DNA of 64,000 bases. Source: Mucilaginibacter sp. CSA2-8R (GTDB taxonomy: Bacteria; Bacteroidota; Bacteroidia; Sphingobacteriales; Sphingobacteriaceae). The position numbers and the translations under genes are program-made. Each line of letters opens with the position of its first letter. Position 1 is the stretch's first letter. The stretch lies in the NCBI RefSeq assembly GCF_038806765.1, contig NZ_CP152389.1, positions 1,364,001 to 1,428,000 of the forward strand, given 5' to 3'. Below, one piece after another: positions 33,851 to 44,494 of the stretch. Under the pieces are notes generated by a model that was given only the letters and a program-made list of their open reading frames with translations, searched no databases and had not been told where the DNA came from.

Positions 33851-36673
33851 ATGGATATCCCCAAATTATTAGAACAAATACTTCCCCGCGAAAGGGTAAA
33901 ATCAAAGTTGCTAGATCTGGTTGCGTCAGCCTCTGATGCCGGATTCTATTACCTCCGACCTAAAGCGGTAGTGCTGCCCAACACTGAGGATGAGATCAAA
34001 AAGCTATTCCAATTTTCGAGGCAACACCAGATACCGCTGGTTTTTCGTACAGCGGGTACCAGTTTGTCTGGCCAGTCGGTAACAGATGGAATATTGGTGG
34101 ATTTAAGCCAGCACTGGCGTAAAATAAGCATTGAAAATAATGCCGAAGTGGTACGGGTGCAACCTGGGGCTATTGGTGCTGTGGTAAACACTTACTTAAA
34201 AAAATACGGCAAAAAAATAGGTCCTGATCCGGCAAGTATTAACTCAGCCATGATGGGAGGTATTATCTCTAACAACTCAAGTGGTATGTGCTGCGGGGTA
34301 AGCAAAAACTCTTACCATACGGTTAAACACCTGCGTTTTATATTACCCAATGGCTCGGCTTATAACACCGAAGAGCAAAGTGATTACGCACGTTTTGTAC
34401 ACGAACAAACTGAATTAGCGCAAACATTGGCAGATATCAGGATGCAGTTGATGGAAGATACTCAATTGCATGACCTGATCCGTTATAAATATCAAACTAA
34501 AAATACGGTTGGCTACGCTGTAAATGCTTTTATCGATTTTGAGCAGCCTTTAGATATCATGGCCCACCTGTTGGTTGGGGCTGAGGGTACGCTGGGCTTT
34601 ATTGCCGAGGCGGTAATGCATACCGTTCCCGACTATAAGGCTAAGTCAACAGCTATGCTGTACTTCCCGGATATATTTTCGGCCTGCCAGGCTATTGTGC
34701 CGCTAACACAATCGGGTGCCGAGGCGGTGGAGCTAATGGACAGGGCATCTTTACGCTCAATCGAAAATGTAAAGGGTATGCCCGCCATCATCAAAGAATT
34801 ACCTGAAAGTGCCGCTGCATTACTGGTAGAATACCAGGCAGACACTACCGAAGAAGTAGATGCGAAAATTGCGCAGTTTACTGCTATAGCCTCGAGCTTG
34901 GCTATGCTGAACGATGCAAAGTTTAGTACTGACCCTGTTGAGCAGGCCTTGCTGTGGAAGGTGCGTAAAGGTATGTTCCCGGCTGTAGGCGCGGTAAGGG
35001 CAAGCGGGACTACCGTTATTTTAGAGGATATCGCTTTCCCGGTAGCTAATTTGGGTGATGCCATACTGGATTTGCATCAGCTTTTTAAGCAATTTGATTA
35101 TGCTAATGCCATTATTTTTGGCCATGCTAAAGATGGTAACATCCATTTTGTAGTAACCCAGGCGTTTGATACGCCTGCAGAAATAGATAGGTACGACCGC
35201 TTTATTAAAGCCGTGGTTGACCTAGTAGTCGCTAAATACAACGGCACGCTAAAAGCCGAGCACGGTACCGGCCGAAATATGGCGCCTTTTGTAGAAACAG
35301 AATGGGGGCCGGAGATTTACGCCGTGATGAAAGCCGTTAAAGCACAGGTAGACCCTGTAAATCTGCTTAACCCCGGCGTAATTATTAACCACGACAAGGC
35401 AGCACATATCCGTAATCTGAAAGATTTACCGCAGGTAGAACAGGAGGTAGACCGTTGTATGGAATGCGGTTTTTGCGAGCACAAATGCCCGAGCCGTGAT
35501 ATTACCTTAACCCCACGCAAACGTATTGTAGTACGGCGCGAAATTAAAAAGTTAAAGCAGCACGGCCATGCCAAACAACATGCCGAACTGGTGCAGCAAT
35601 ACCAGTATCAAGGTTTGGACACCTGTGCGGTAGATGGCCTATGTGCCACTGCCTGCCCTGTGGATATTAACACCGGCGATTTAGTAAAGCGGCTACGGGT
35701 AGAGAGCCATTCATTCACAGCCAACAGCGTTGCTATGTTTACCGCCCGTCATTTTAAAGCGGTATCGGTGGTTGTGAAACTGGCTTTACGTGCCGGAGTG
35801 CTCATGAATACCATTTTTGGTAAAAAGACCATGTATAAACTGACGGCGGCTATCAAAAAGGTTATTCCGGCATTTCCCCTATGGTCAAATCAACTGGCTG
35901 TTGCTCCGGCTTTGCCTAAACCGGATAAGCTTGTAAGCAGCGATGTTAAAGTGGTTTACTTTCCGGCCTGTATTAACCGGGTAATGGGCGAAACAGACAA
36001 AAACAGTAAGCCGGTTACCCAGACTTTTATTGATGTATCGGGTCGAGCAGGCATTGAGGTTTTATTTCCGCAAGGGCTAAGCAACCAGTGTTGCGGGCAA
36101 ATTTATTCTTCGAAAGGTTTTACCGATTCGCATGCCTATATGGTGAATGCTACTATTAGCCAGCTGTGGGAAACCACGCAGCAGGGAAAATACCCTTTAG
36201 TGCTCGACATTAGTTCTTGTACACAAACTTTACGCAATTGCCGGGGCAAGCTTACTGATGAAAATAAGGCAAAGTATGATGGCTTGACTGTTTTAGATAG
36301 CATTGAATATATTCAACAGTACGTTATGCCCAAGGCGGAAGTGAAAGCCAAGAAGGGGAATATCGTACTTCACCCGGTATGCTCATTGAGTAAAATGGGT
36401 TTGGAAAATGCATTTTCGGTAGTGGCCGGGCATTACGCTGAAAAAGTGACGGTGCCGGTACACGCAGGCTGCTGTGGTATGGCAGGCGACCGTGGCTTTC
36501 TGTTTCCGGAACTAACTCGTGCCGCCACCCGACTGGAAGCCCATGATGCCAACCAGGAAGTGTGCAGCGGCTATTATTCATCATCCAAAACCTGCGAAAT
36601 TGCTTTGTCGGATGCAGTCGGCCAAAACTACCAGTCGATATTAAGGTTGGTAGACGAATGTACCGCGCCGTAA
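33851..36673 (+). CDS. FAD-binding and (Fe-S)-binding dehydrogenase (YdiJ/GlcD-GlpC fusion type)
   Basis: 940 residues. The N-terminal FAD domain (PCMH type, about 30-250: VVLPNTEDEIKKL, TSLSGQSVTDGILVDL, GGIISNNSSGMCCG) is followed by an FAD-linked oxidase C-terminal domain ending near 515 (KAEHGTGRNMAPF). Two 4Fe-4S motifs follow: CMECGFCEHKCP (about 535) and CAVDGLCATACP (about 597). The C-terminal half has two cysteine-rich CCG-type domains (NQCCGQIYS, HAGCCGMAGDRG). Homologous enzymes oxidise 2-hydroxyacids such as D-lactate or D-2-hydroxyglutarate at the membrane; which one applies here is not certain. Confidence 0.88.
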   Translation: MDIPKLLEQILPRERVKSKLLDLVASASDAGFYYLRPKAVVLPNTEDEIKKLFQFSRQHQIPLVFRTAGTSLSGQSVTDGILVDLSQHWRKISIENNAEVVRVQPGAIGAVVNTYLKKYGKKIGPDPASINSAMMGGIISNNSSGMCCGVSKNSYHTVKHLRFILPNGSAYNTEEQSDYARFVHEQTELAQTLADIRMQLMEDTQLHDLIRYKYQTKNTVGYAVNAFIDFEQPLDIMAHLLVGAEGTLGFIAEAVMHTVPDYKAKSTAMLYFPDIFSACQAIVPLTQSGAEAVELMDRASLRSIENVKGMPAIIKELPESAAALLVEYQADTTEEVDAKIAQFTAIASSLAMLNDAKFSTDPVEQALLWKVRKGMFPAVGAVRASGTTVILEDIAFPVANLGDAILDLHQLFKQFDYANAIIFGHAKDGNIHFVVTQAFDTPAEIDRYDRFIKAVVDLVVAKYNGTLKAEHGTGRNMAPFVETEWGPEIYAVMKAVKAQVDPVNLLNPGVIINHDKAAHIRNLKDLPQVEQEVDRCMECGFCEHKCPSRDITLTPRKRIVVRREIKKLKQHGHAKQHAELVQQYQYQGLDTCAVDGLCATACPVDINTGDLVKRLRVESHSFTANSVAMFTARHFKAVSVVVKLALRAGVLMNTIFGKKTMYKLTAAIKKVIPAFPLWSNQLAVAPALPKPDKLVSSDVKVVYFPACINRVMGETDKNSKPVTQTFIDVSGRAGIEVLFPQGLSNQCCGQIYSSKGFTDSHAYMVNATISQLWETTQQGKYPLVLDISSCTQTLRNCRGKLTDENKAKYDGLTVLDSIEYIQQYVMPKAEVKAKKGNIVLHPVCSLSKMGLENAFSVVAGHYAEKVTVPVHAGCCGMAGDRGFLFPELTRAATRLEAHDANQEVCSGYYSSSKTCEIALSDAVGQNYQSILRLVDECTAP

Positions 36674-36694
36674 AATGAGCGGGGAATGAGCTTA

Positions 36695-37243
36695 CTACAA
36701 TTCAATTTTGCAACGCTCCTGGCTGATGATTTTGATGGCTTCTTCCAACTCGTTGTCGTTTTTAATACGATTCTGTTCTTGGTTGTAATACTTAATCAGT
36801 TCGCGGCGATGGTAGGCTTCGTAAAAGCGTTTAACTTCGGTTGGTGTTTGTAAAATTAATGCAGGTACTTTTGCCGGCTGATGGTCTTCGCCCATAGCCA
36901 CCATGGTGAAGTAACTTGAGTTAGTGTGTTTAACCTGCTGCGTGCGCACATTTTCGGTTTGTACCCTGATGCCGATAACCATAGATGAATTACCCACATA
37001 ATTAACAGAAGCCAGCAGCGAAACAAGTTCTCCAACTTCTACCGGTGCCAAAAAGTTAACCGTGTCAATAGATACGGTTACACAGTAGTTGCCGGCATGT
37101 TTAGCTGCGCAGGCATAAGCTACTTTATCCATCAAACCTAAAATAACACCGCCATGTACCTTACCGCCAAAGTTAGAGTACGACGGTATCATTAATTCAG
37201 TTAGCGTAGTTTGTGATTGTTTTACCGTTTTGTAATCGTCCAT
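36695..37243 (-). CDS. acyl-CoA thioesterase (hotdog fold)
   Basis: 182 residues of the ACOT/YciA type. It has the motif GGKVHGGVILGLMD with the catalytic aspartate, then VTVSIDTVNFLAPVEVGE. An unusual lysine/glutamate-rich C-terminal tail (about 150-182) extends beyond the core. It is a paralogue of the gene at 21728, from which it differs clearly in sequence. A near-palindrome at 37261-37285 lies just upstream of its start and may regulate it or terminate the helicase gene transcript. Confidence 0.87.
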   Translation of the reverse strand: MDDYKTVKQSQTTLTELMIPSYSNFGGKVHGGVILGLMDKVAYACAAKHAGNYCVTVSIDTVNFLAPVEVGELVSLLASVNYVGNSSMVIGIRVQTENVRTQQVKHTNSSYFTMVAMGEDHQPAKVPALILQTPTEVKRFYEAYHRRELIKYYNQEQNRIKNDNELEEAIKIISQERCKIEL

Positions 37244-37260
37244 AAGGTTGAAATCAGATA

Positions 37261-37285
37261 ATATTGCATTAGACTAACGCAATAT
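37261..37285. repeat. 25-bp near-perfect palindrome upstream of the thioesterase gene
   Basis: ATATTGC-A-TTAG, a central A, then CTAA-C-GCAATAT: 11 of 12 arm positions pair. It begins 18 bp upstream of the thioesterase ATG (37243) on the minus strand and has no following U-tract, so an operator is at least as plausible as a terminator. Confidence 0.45.
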
Positions 37286-37331
37286 GCTGTTTTTCAATAA
37301 AAGGTAAAATAGCGCTTACCTTATAGTCCAA

Positions 37332-39239
37332 TTAAAAAGGAGCAAAATCCCATGCGCTTTGATATCCACCGTTTTGCTCAGCATAAGTAATAAAATCTGC
37401 ATAAAATGGAAAGCTACCCAAGGTGGCGCTATCGCCAATAACCACCAGCTTTTTACGTGCGCGGGTCATAGCTACGTTCATGCGGCGGGTATCAGCCAAA
37501 AAGCCAATTTCACTTTCTGTGTTGCTGCGGGTCATACTCAAATAAACCACATCGCGCTCCTGGCCCTGAAAGCTGTCAATCGTATTCACGGCTATGTGGT
37601 TTTGGTATTTTGCCAGTTCCGGATGATTTAATAATTGCTCCTGCAATAAACGTATCTGCTCTTTGTAAGGCGATATAACTGCAATGGTTGGAAAGTTTGC
37701 GGCAGGCTGGGCTGCATTGATTTGTTTGATTAACAAACTTAAATGTTTAAATACAAAAGCGGCCTCATCGGGGTTAGCCGTGCTGGTGCCTTCGGCCTGT
37801 TCGTTAAAACCGCAACCGGCGGTATCAATAAAACAAAGCGGTTGGTCATCATCAAACAGTAGTTGGTTGGCTACGGTAGCATGTGCTTTTAATCTGCCTT
37901 CATAAAATTCTTGCGAAGAGAAGCCCATAATTACGTTGTTCATCCGGTATTGTGTCTCGAGCAGGGTAACGGCCCCCGGATATAATTTTGCACATTTTTC
38001 GAGCAGTGTGGTGCTGAGTCCTTGCCTGGCTGCTTCTGTTGATTTGATGGTTGGCGGCAGTTGCATGTGGTCGCCAGCTAAAATTACTTTTTGTGCTTTA
38101 AGTATGGGGATCCAGCAAGCAGGTTCAAGTGCCTGGCCGGCTTCATCAATAAAAACGGTTCTAAATTTAGTGTCACGGATGGTATAATGATTGGCGCCTA
38201 CCAGCGTTGCGGTAACTACCTGTGCTTTGGCTACTAAGTCATCAATAATATATTGCTCGGTTTTACCCACGTCCTGCATAATTTTATGCGCTTCGTTAAA
38301 TAAAGCTTTTCGCTGGTCGCGTTCGGCTTTGCCAAAGCTTCGCTTGTATTTATGCGCCATGTTTTTGTACTCAGACGCCTGTTTCTTAAGCTTTTTAATG
38401 TCTTTGATCAGGCTGTGCTGTGCCATCTGATTATCGAGTGTAAGAGCAGTCAGCTTTTCAGAAACACGTGCCGGGTTACCAATCCGTAACACCCGCAAAC
38501 CTTGCAGGTTCAACTTTTCGCTCAGCAAATCAACGGCAGTATTGCTGGGCGCAACCACAAGTACCTGCTCGTGGGCTTGTGTAACTACAACTTTAATGGC
38601 TTGCACCAAAGTAGTGGTTTTACCTGTGCCCGGAGGGCCGTGTACTACAGCTAAATCCTGCGCGGCTATAATGCTGTTAACGGCTTGTTGCTGAGCCGGG
38701 TTTAAACCAACTGACTGAACCGTAGCAGACTGGCTTGAAAACACGGGTTGCTTTAGTCCGGTAAGTACCTCTATCAACCTGTTTTCGGCAGGTTGAGTAC
38801 TGGCGGTAGTCGCCGTTTTTAAGGCAGCTTGTATTTCATCATAGCTGTTATTATCAAAAAGTAAGTCAACGCCTAATTTACCGTCGCGTGCCCATTCAGG
38901 TAACTCGTCGGTATACAGGGTGACTTTTAACCTGTTATTACCCTGATAGCTAACCGTGCCTTCTGCCCGGTTAGCTTTAGGGTCATGGTTGGAAAATAGG
39001 GCAGCAGGTACGCCAAACCTAAACTGGTGTGCAATATCCTGATGCGTGGTACGCTCCAGTTCTACCGTAATATAATCGCCGCGGCTGGGCTCTGTGCCAC
39101 GAATAGCAACCGGATACCACGTAATACCGTTGGCCCGCCGGTCGGCTGCCGAGTTATTTTCGGTAAGTTTTTGATAAGATTTTTGATCCTCTTCGCGCTC
39201 CAGCTTAAGTAGGTGTAACAGGTTGTCAAAATAAGTCAT
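37332..39239 (-). CDS. superfamily 1 helicase, UPF1/IGHMBP2-like
   Basis: 635 residues from the ATG at 39239 (MTYFDNLLHLLKL); the frame also opens at a TTG 6 bp upstream. An N-terminal beta-barrel-like domain (about 25-170) precedes the RecA-like motor. Motif I GPPGTGKTTT is near 205, motif II is FIDEAGQALEPA, motif III follows with GDHMQLPP, and motif VI is NVAMTRARKKLVVIGD. The order matches eukaryotic SMUBP-2/UPF1-type DNA or RNA helicases, which are common as a single gene in Bacteroidota. Cellular role not known. Confidence 0.88.
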   Translation of the reverse strand: MTYFDNLLHLLKLEREEDQKSYQKLTENNSAADRRANGITWYPVAIRGTEPSRGDYITVELERTTHQDIAHQFRFGVPAALFSNHDPKANRAEGTVSYQGNNRLKVTLYTDELPEWARDGKLGVDLLFDNNSYDEIQAALKTATTASTQPAENRLIEVLTGLKQPVFSSQSATVQSVGLNPAQQQAVNSIIAAQDLAVVHGPPGTGKTTTLVQAIKVVVTQAHEQVLVVAPSNTAVDLLSEKLNLQGLRVLRIGNPARVSEKLTALTLDNQMAQHSLIKDIKKLKKQASEYKNMAHKYKRSFGKAERDQRKALFNEAHKIMQDVGKTEQYIIDDLVAKAQVVTATLVGANHYTIRDTKFRTVFIDEAGQALEPACWIPILKAQKVILAGDHMQLPPTIKSTEAARQGLSTTLLEKCAKLYPGAVTLLETQYRMNNVIMGFSSQEFYEGRLKAHATVANQLLFDDDQPLCFIDTAGCGFNEQAEGTSTANPDEAAFVFKHLSLLIKQINAAQPAANFPTIAVISPYKEQIRLLQEQLLNHPELAKYQNHIAVNTIDSFQGQERDVVYLSMTRSNTESEIGFLADTRRMNVAMTRARKKLVVIGDSATLGSFPFYADFITYAEQNGGYQSAWDFAPF

Positions 39240-39287
39240 TGGCAAAGTATATCGTATGTTAAGCCACGCTTGATGAGGTAAAAAAGA

Positions 39288-39767
39288 TTAATAATGAGTT
39301 TTGACTACCGAGATTTTCCAGGCATTAAAGGCACCTAAAGCCTCGTTGCGCAGCATTTCTACCATCGGTAATTTACGTTCCTCTTTGGGGCGATCAAGCT
39401 CTTCATAAATAAACTGGTCGTCAAAGCCAATGGCTGCTGCATCACTTTTATTGTTAGCGTAGTAAATTTTCTCGATACGAGCCCAGTAAATAGCGCCCAG
39501 GCACATAGGGCACGGTTCGCAACTGGTATAAATTATGCAGCCCTCTAAATTATAAGTGTTTAATTCCTGGCAGGCCAGGCGTATGGCTGATACCTCGGCG
39601 TGGGCCGTAGGATCGTTACTTGGAACTACCGTATTAGCGCTGGCCGCTACCACATGGTTGTCTTTTACAATAACGGCACCAAAAGGGCCGCCTAAACCTT
39701 GCGCAACATTTTGCTCAGACAGCGCAATAGCCATCCGCATATATTCTTGGTGTTTGCTGTTTTCCAT
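39288..39767 (-). CDS. guaD: guanine deaminase (nucleoside deaminase family)
   Basis: Hydrolyses guanine to xanthine. 159 residues from the ATG at 39767 (MENSKHQEYMRMAIALSEQ). An ATG 15 bp upstream sits right against the terminator U-tract and would only add MDYTF. The cytidine-deaminase fold zinc motifs are HAEVSAIR and CEPCPMCLGAI. The C-terminal half, including FDDQFIYEELDRPKEERKLP and a terminal aromatic segment, matches Bacillus GuaD more closely than TadA. Transcribed leftward after ompH, but with a terminator in between. Confidence 0.85.
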   Translation of the reverse strand: MENSKHQEYMRMAIALSEQNVAQGLGGPFGAVIVKDNHVVAASANTVVPSNDPTAHAEVSAIRLACQELNTYNLEGCIIYTSCEPCPMCLGAIYWARIEKIYYANNKSDAAAIGFDDQFIYEELDRPKEERKLPMVEMLRNEALGAFNAWKISVVKTHY

Positions 39768-39782
39768 AAATGTATAGTCCAT

Positions 39783-39813
39783 AAAAAAACCCCAACTAAA
39801 AGGTTGAGGTTTT
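39783..39813 (-). terminator. terminator of the ompH-like gene, running into the guaD start region
   Basis: Minus strand: AAAACCTCAAC pairs with GTTGGGGTTTT with one mismatch and a short loop, followed by a U-tract (A residues 39783-39789 on the plus strand). The tract ends next to the upstream ATG (39780-39782) of the guaD frame. Confidence 0.75.
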
Positions 39814-39832
39814 ATGCTGATGTTTAAAAAAG

Positions 39833-40444
39833 TTATTTTTTGTCTTTAGTATAAGCCTCGTTAAGTTTTTTAACTACATCGCTGGTAATATCCAGGCTGG
39901 CATCACCATATAAGATACCGCTGTTACCTTTTTGGTAGGTCATCACCATTTTATAGCCTTTATCTTTAGCGTAGGTTTTTAAAAACTCAGCCACTTTTTC
40001 GTAAAGTTTAGCTTGTTCGCCGGCCTGGTCGTTTTGTACCTGCGCACCTGCATTTTGCTGATAAGCTTGTAATTCTTGCTGTTTGCGTTGTAAACGTTGC
40101 TCTGTAGCCTGGCGCTGATCGGCACTCATCGTTGCAGCTGCTTTTTGGTACTCAGCTACCTCGCGCTGAAAAGCTTGGCCGCGGCCTACTAAATCGGCTT
40201 GTGCTGCTTTACCTTTTTTCTCCAGGCGGGCACTCATATCTTTAAAGTATTCGTACTTGGTTAGTAACGAATCTGAGTTTACAAACACTATTTCTTCAGC
40301 CCTGGCACCTGTAGTGCTGCTTGCAGCAGGGGTAGTAGTGGTAGCTGTTTTGTCTTCTGTTTTGTTTTGGTTACAGGCAGCTAAACTTCCTGCCAGCATT
40401 AAGCTTAAAGTAATTTTCGATAACATCGAAGCCGGGGTTTTCAT
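39833..40444 (-). CDS. OmpH/Skp-family lipoprotein chaperone
   Basis: 203 residues from ATG 40444; a TTG 9 bp upstream (40453) is rejected. Lipobox LAAC near residue 23 follows MKTPASMLSKITLSLML. A Thr/Ala-rich linker leads to the Skp pattern: IVFVNSDSLLTKYEYFKD, a long glutamine/arginine-rich coiled coil (about 80-150) and the C-terminal KVAEFLKTYAKDKGYKMV. Lipidation is unlike E. coli Skp, which is soluble, but occurs in Bacteroidota OmpH proteins. Predicted role: periplasmic chaperone for outer-membrane proteins. Promoter element at 40466-40473. Confidence 0.88.
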   Translation of the reverse strand: MKTPASMLSKITLSLMLAGSLAACNQNKTEDKTATTTTPAASSTTGARAEEIVFVNSDSLLTKYEYFKDMSARLEKKGKAAQADLVGRGQAFQREVAEYQKAAATMSADQRQATEQRLQRKQQELQAYQQNAGAQVQNDQAGEQAKLYEKVAEFLKTYAKDKGYKMVMTYQKGNSGILYGDASLDITSDVVKKLNEAYTKDKK

Positions 40445-40465
40445 CGTTCTCAATTAAAAATTTCA

Positions 40466-40473
40466 CAAATATA
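40466..40473 (-). promoter_or_regulatory. -7 promoter element of the ompH-like gene
   Basis: Minus-strand TATATTTG, exact TAnnTTTG, 21 nt before the ATG at 40444. Confidence 0.5.
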
Positions 40474-40563
40474 TCATTTCGTTAGCACTATCCTAAAGTT
40501 TTTAATGACCTGTACCTGACCCCGTCAAGTTATCAACATGGCGCGTTTATGCTTAAAAATGCG

Positions 40564-40571
40564 TATATTTG
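40564..40571 (+). promoter_or_regulatory. -7 promoter element of gyrB
   Basis: TATATTTG, exact TAnnTTTG, 22 nt before the gyrB ATG (40594). Confidence 0.5.
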
Positions 40572-40575
40572 TTAG

Positions 40576-42552
<1,977 letters not shown>

Positions 42553-42571
42553 ATAATAAATTTTATAGATG

Positions 42572-42601
42572 AGCTCTGCCGGTTTCGGCAGGGCTTTTTT
42601 T
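42572..42601 (+). terminator. intrinsic terminator of gyrB
   Basis: AGCTCTGCCG (42572-42581) pairs with CGGCAGGGCT (42586-42595) with one G-U pair and a GTTT loop, then a T run to 42601. Confidence 0.88.
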
Positions 42602-42647
42602 GTGTATTTTGCCAATGCATAATTTAATTAGGTATGTAGTTTTATTA

Positions 42648-42655
42648 TATATTTG
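42648..42655 (+). promoter_or_regulatory. -7 promoter element of the padR operon
   Basis: TATATTTG ends 4 nt before the PadR ATG at 42660, placing the predicted transcription start on the start codon. Confidence 0.55.
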
Positions 42656-42659
42656 TAAT

Positions 42660-42998
42660 ATGAGTACCAGTCCGCTGTTAAAAGGAACTTTGCAAACCAT
42701 CATCCTGAAGCTTTTGGATGATAATAAGCAGATGTATGGTTATGAAATAACACAAAAAGTTAAAGAACTAACGATCGGCGAAATTAAGCTTACCGAAGGC
42801 GCCCTGTACCCAGCCTTGCACAAGTTGGAAGCCGAAGGTTTGCTGGAAACTTTTAACGAGGTAGTCGATAACCGGGTGCGTAAATATTACCGCCTCACCC
42901 GCCAGGGAGGGCAGGAGGTAACTAACAAATTACAGGAGGCGCAATCGTTTATCGAACAGTTGCAGTTATTATTAAACCTTAACCCTCAAACCAAATGA
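42660..42998 (+). CDS. PadR-family transcriptional regulator
   Basis: 112 residues of the short PadR type (no long C-terminal domain). Starts MSTSPLLKGTLQTIILKLL, followed by a winged helix with MYGYEITQKV, EGALYPALHKLEAEGLLE and the wing RVRKYYRLTRQG. The frame upstream to 42600 overlaps the promoter and terminator region, so ATG 42660 is chosen. It overlaps the next gene by 4 bp (ATGA), and that gene overlaps the third in the same way: a three-gene operon in which the regulator probably controls itself and the two membrane proteins (inference). Confidence 0.9.
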   Translation: MSTSPLLKGTLQTIILKLLDDNKQMYGYEITQKVKELTIGEIKLTEGALYPALHKLEAEGLLETFNEVVDNRVRKYYRLTRQGGQEVTNKLQEAQSFIEQLQLLLNLNPQTK

Positions 42999-43666
42999 CG
43001 ATTACGCAGGCACAGCAGGAAAGCATACGGGAAGTTCTTTGGCATAATCTAAAATTCAAAGAAACCTTTGATGAACTCTACGACCACATCCTAACCTCGA
43101 TTGAGCATACCGAAACCAGCGAAAAGTTGCCGCACGAAATTGCTACAGACATCATCAAAAGTGAATTTGGCGGTTGGGAAAAATTGAAGGAGTTGGAGTT
43201 ATCAAGGCAAAAGCAAATTCAGTCGCAATTAAGAGGTAAACTCTGGAAGCTGATGAAAGGCTATTTCCGGTTCCCGCTGATTTTATTTACGCTGTTAGCT
43301 TCAAGTGTATTCTATTATGCCGCTGACCATTTGCCGCGCAAAATAATTGTATTGATAATGTTTCTTGCAGTAATGATGCCTTTGCTGATGTGTTATAGAA
43401 TTATCTCCTTTCCAATAAAGCGATGGAGTAGAAAATATAAGGCATCTATAAAAGAAAGTGTGGTAGAGGGTATTAGTAAAATCGGGTTAGGTTTATTTAA
43501 CTGCTTGATGTTTATTCCTCAGCTATTTGTAAAGGATGGAAATTTTTTGGTCATTAATAATATGCATGCTTCGGCGTTAGCATTAGCAGCTGTAGTTTAT
43601 AGTATTTATAGCCTGAGTGCTATCAGGCTTTTTCAGGAAGATTTAAACGTGTCGTTAGTACCATGA
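42995..43666 (+). CDS. membrane protein with N-terminal HAAS-like domain, PadR partner (1)
   Basis: 223 residues, no named family recognised. The N-terminal 85 residues are soluble and helical (FDELYDHILTSIEHTE, EIATDIIKSEFGGWEKL), resembling the short HAAS/DUF1700-type domain that pairs with PadR regulators in Gram-positive bacteria. Four or so membrane segments follow (about 95-115, 122-140, 170-187, 197-212). Its ATG overlaps the padR stop and its end overlaps the next gene by 4 bp. It shares the same architecture and the D-H motif with its neighbour, so the two are probably diverged duplicates. Function unknown. Confidence 0.7.
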   Translation: MTITQAQQESIREVLWHNLKFKETFDELYDHILTSIEHTETSEKLPHEIATDIIKSEFGGWEKLKELELSRQKQIQSQLRGKLWKLMKGYFRFPLILFTLLASSVFYYAADHLPRKIIVLIMFLAVMMPLLMCYRIISFPIKRWSRKYKASIKESVVEGISKIGLGLFNCLMFIPQLFVKDGNFLVINNMHASALALAAVVYSIYSLSAIRLFQEDLNVSLVP

Positions 43667-44346
43667 TACTTTCCAAAGCAGATTTGCAGCAAATCAAGGC
43701 GTTCATTTCGAAGCGGGGCTTTACCGAACCCGACCTGCAAATGGAGATTGTTGACCATGTGGCGTGCCGGGTTGAAGATTTAATGAATGCCGAACAAGAC
43801 CTCAATTTGCAAAAAGCCATTACTTTAACGCATGAGTCGTTCGGTGTTATGGGTTTTAGCGTGTTTGAGGATAGTATGCGTTCCGCTTTGCAGAAGCGCT
43901 ATTGGCAGGTGTTTAAAAGTTATTTCAAATCGGCATTCAGCTATAAAATGGTACCGGTAATGCTAGCTTCAATATATCTTTCGGGACTGATATTCACTTT
44001 TATACAGGAGCCTGAATACGTTTTCGGAGTGACTGGTGCCCTGCTATTGCTTGCAATGGTATGCAACGGTATTTTTAACGAACAAAAGTTTAAACCGTAT
44101 AATAAAATGCTGACCTTTAAAATGGGTAATATTTACTTAGTCATTTGCAGTGTGTTATTTCAGGTGTATAATCTATTGATCGTACAATTAAAGCTTTATC
44201 GCTATCTCTCGCCAGCTTTCACCGGGACATTATTTGCAGTTATCTTGATTATCATATTGGCAGCCTTTTTTAGCGTAACTAAAACGCAGCTAAAAGCGGT
44301 TAATACCTGCAAGCAGCTACAAGAAAAGTATGCCTTGGCCGAATAA
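43663..44346 (+). CDS. membrane protein with N-terminal HAAS-like domain, PadR partner (2)
   Basis: 227 residues. Soluble N-terminus (about 1-90) with LQMEIVDHVACRVEDLMNAE and LTHESFGVMGFSVFED, like the HAAS-type signalling domain. Membrane segments lie at about 106-122, 130-146, 163-180 and 190-207. It resembles the preceding gene in layout and in the short (I/Y)-x-D-H motif, with low overall identity, as expected of old tandem duplicates. Translationally coupled through the ATGA overlap. No enzymatic motif seen. Confidence 0.7.
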   Translation: MILSKADLQQIKAFISKRGFTEPDLQMEIVDHVACRVEDLMNAEQDLNLQKAITLTHESFGVMGFSVFEDSMRSALQKRYWQVFKSYFKSAFSYKMVPVMLASIYLSGLIFTFIQEPEYVFGVTGALLLLAMVCNGIFNEQKFKPYNKMLTFKMGNIYLVICSVLFQVYNLLIVQLKLYRYLSPAFTGTLFAVILIIILAAFFSVTKTQLKAVNTCKQLQEKYALAE

Positions 44347-44494
44347 AATACGCTTGTGATAAGTTAAAATAAGTAAATAACTATTTGGCTTATTTATGGT
44401 TATGTATTTGTACTTTGCACCTGTAAACTGCTGCGTTAACTAACCAATTGTAAGCTTTAAGCAGTTTTGGGCCAATTCTAACTACTGCTGTAAA

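Noticed and set aside
42600..42660. N-terminal extension of PadR (20 codons)
   Set aside because: The extension overlaps the end of the gyrB terminator and the -7 element, and PadR homologues begin at the MSTSPLLKG-type start.
44366..44395. AT-rich hairpin after the padR operon
   Set aside because: Only 7 bp of A/T-rich pairing with a 15-nt loop and no U-tract; too weak to call a terminator.
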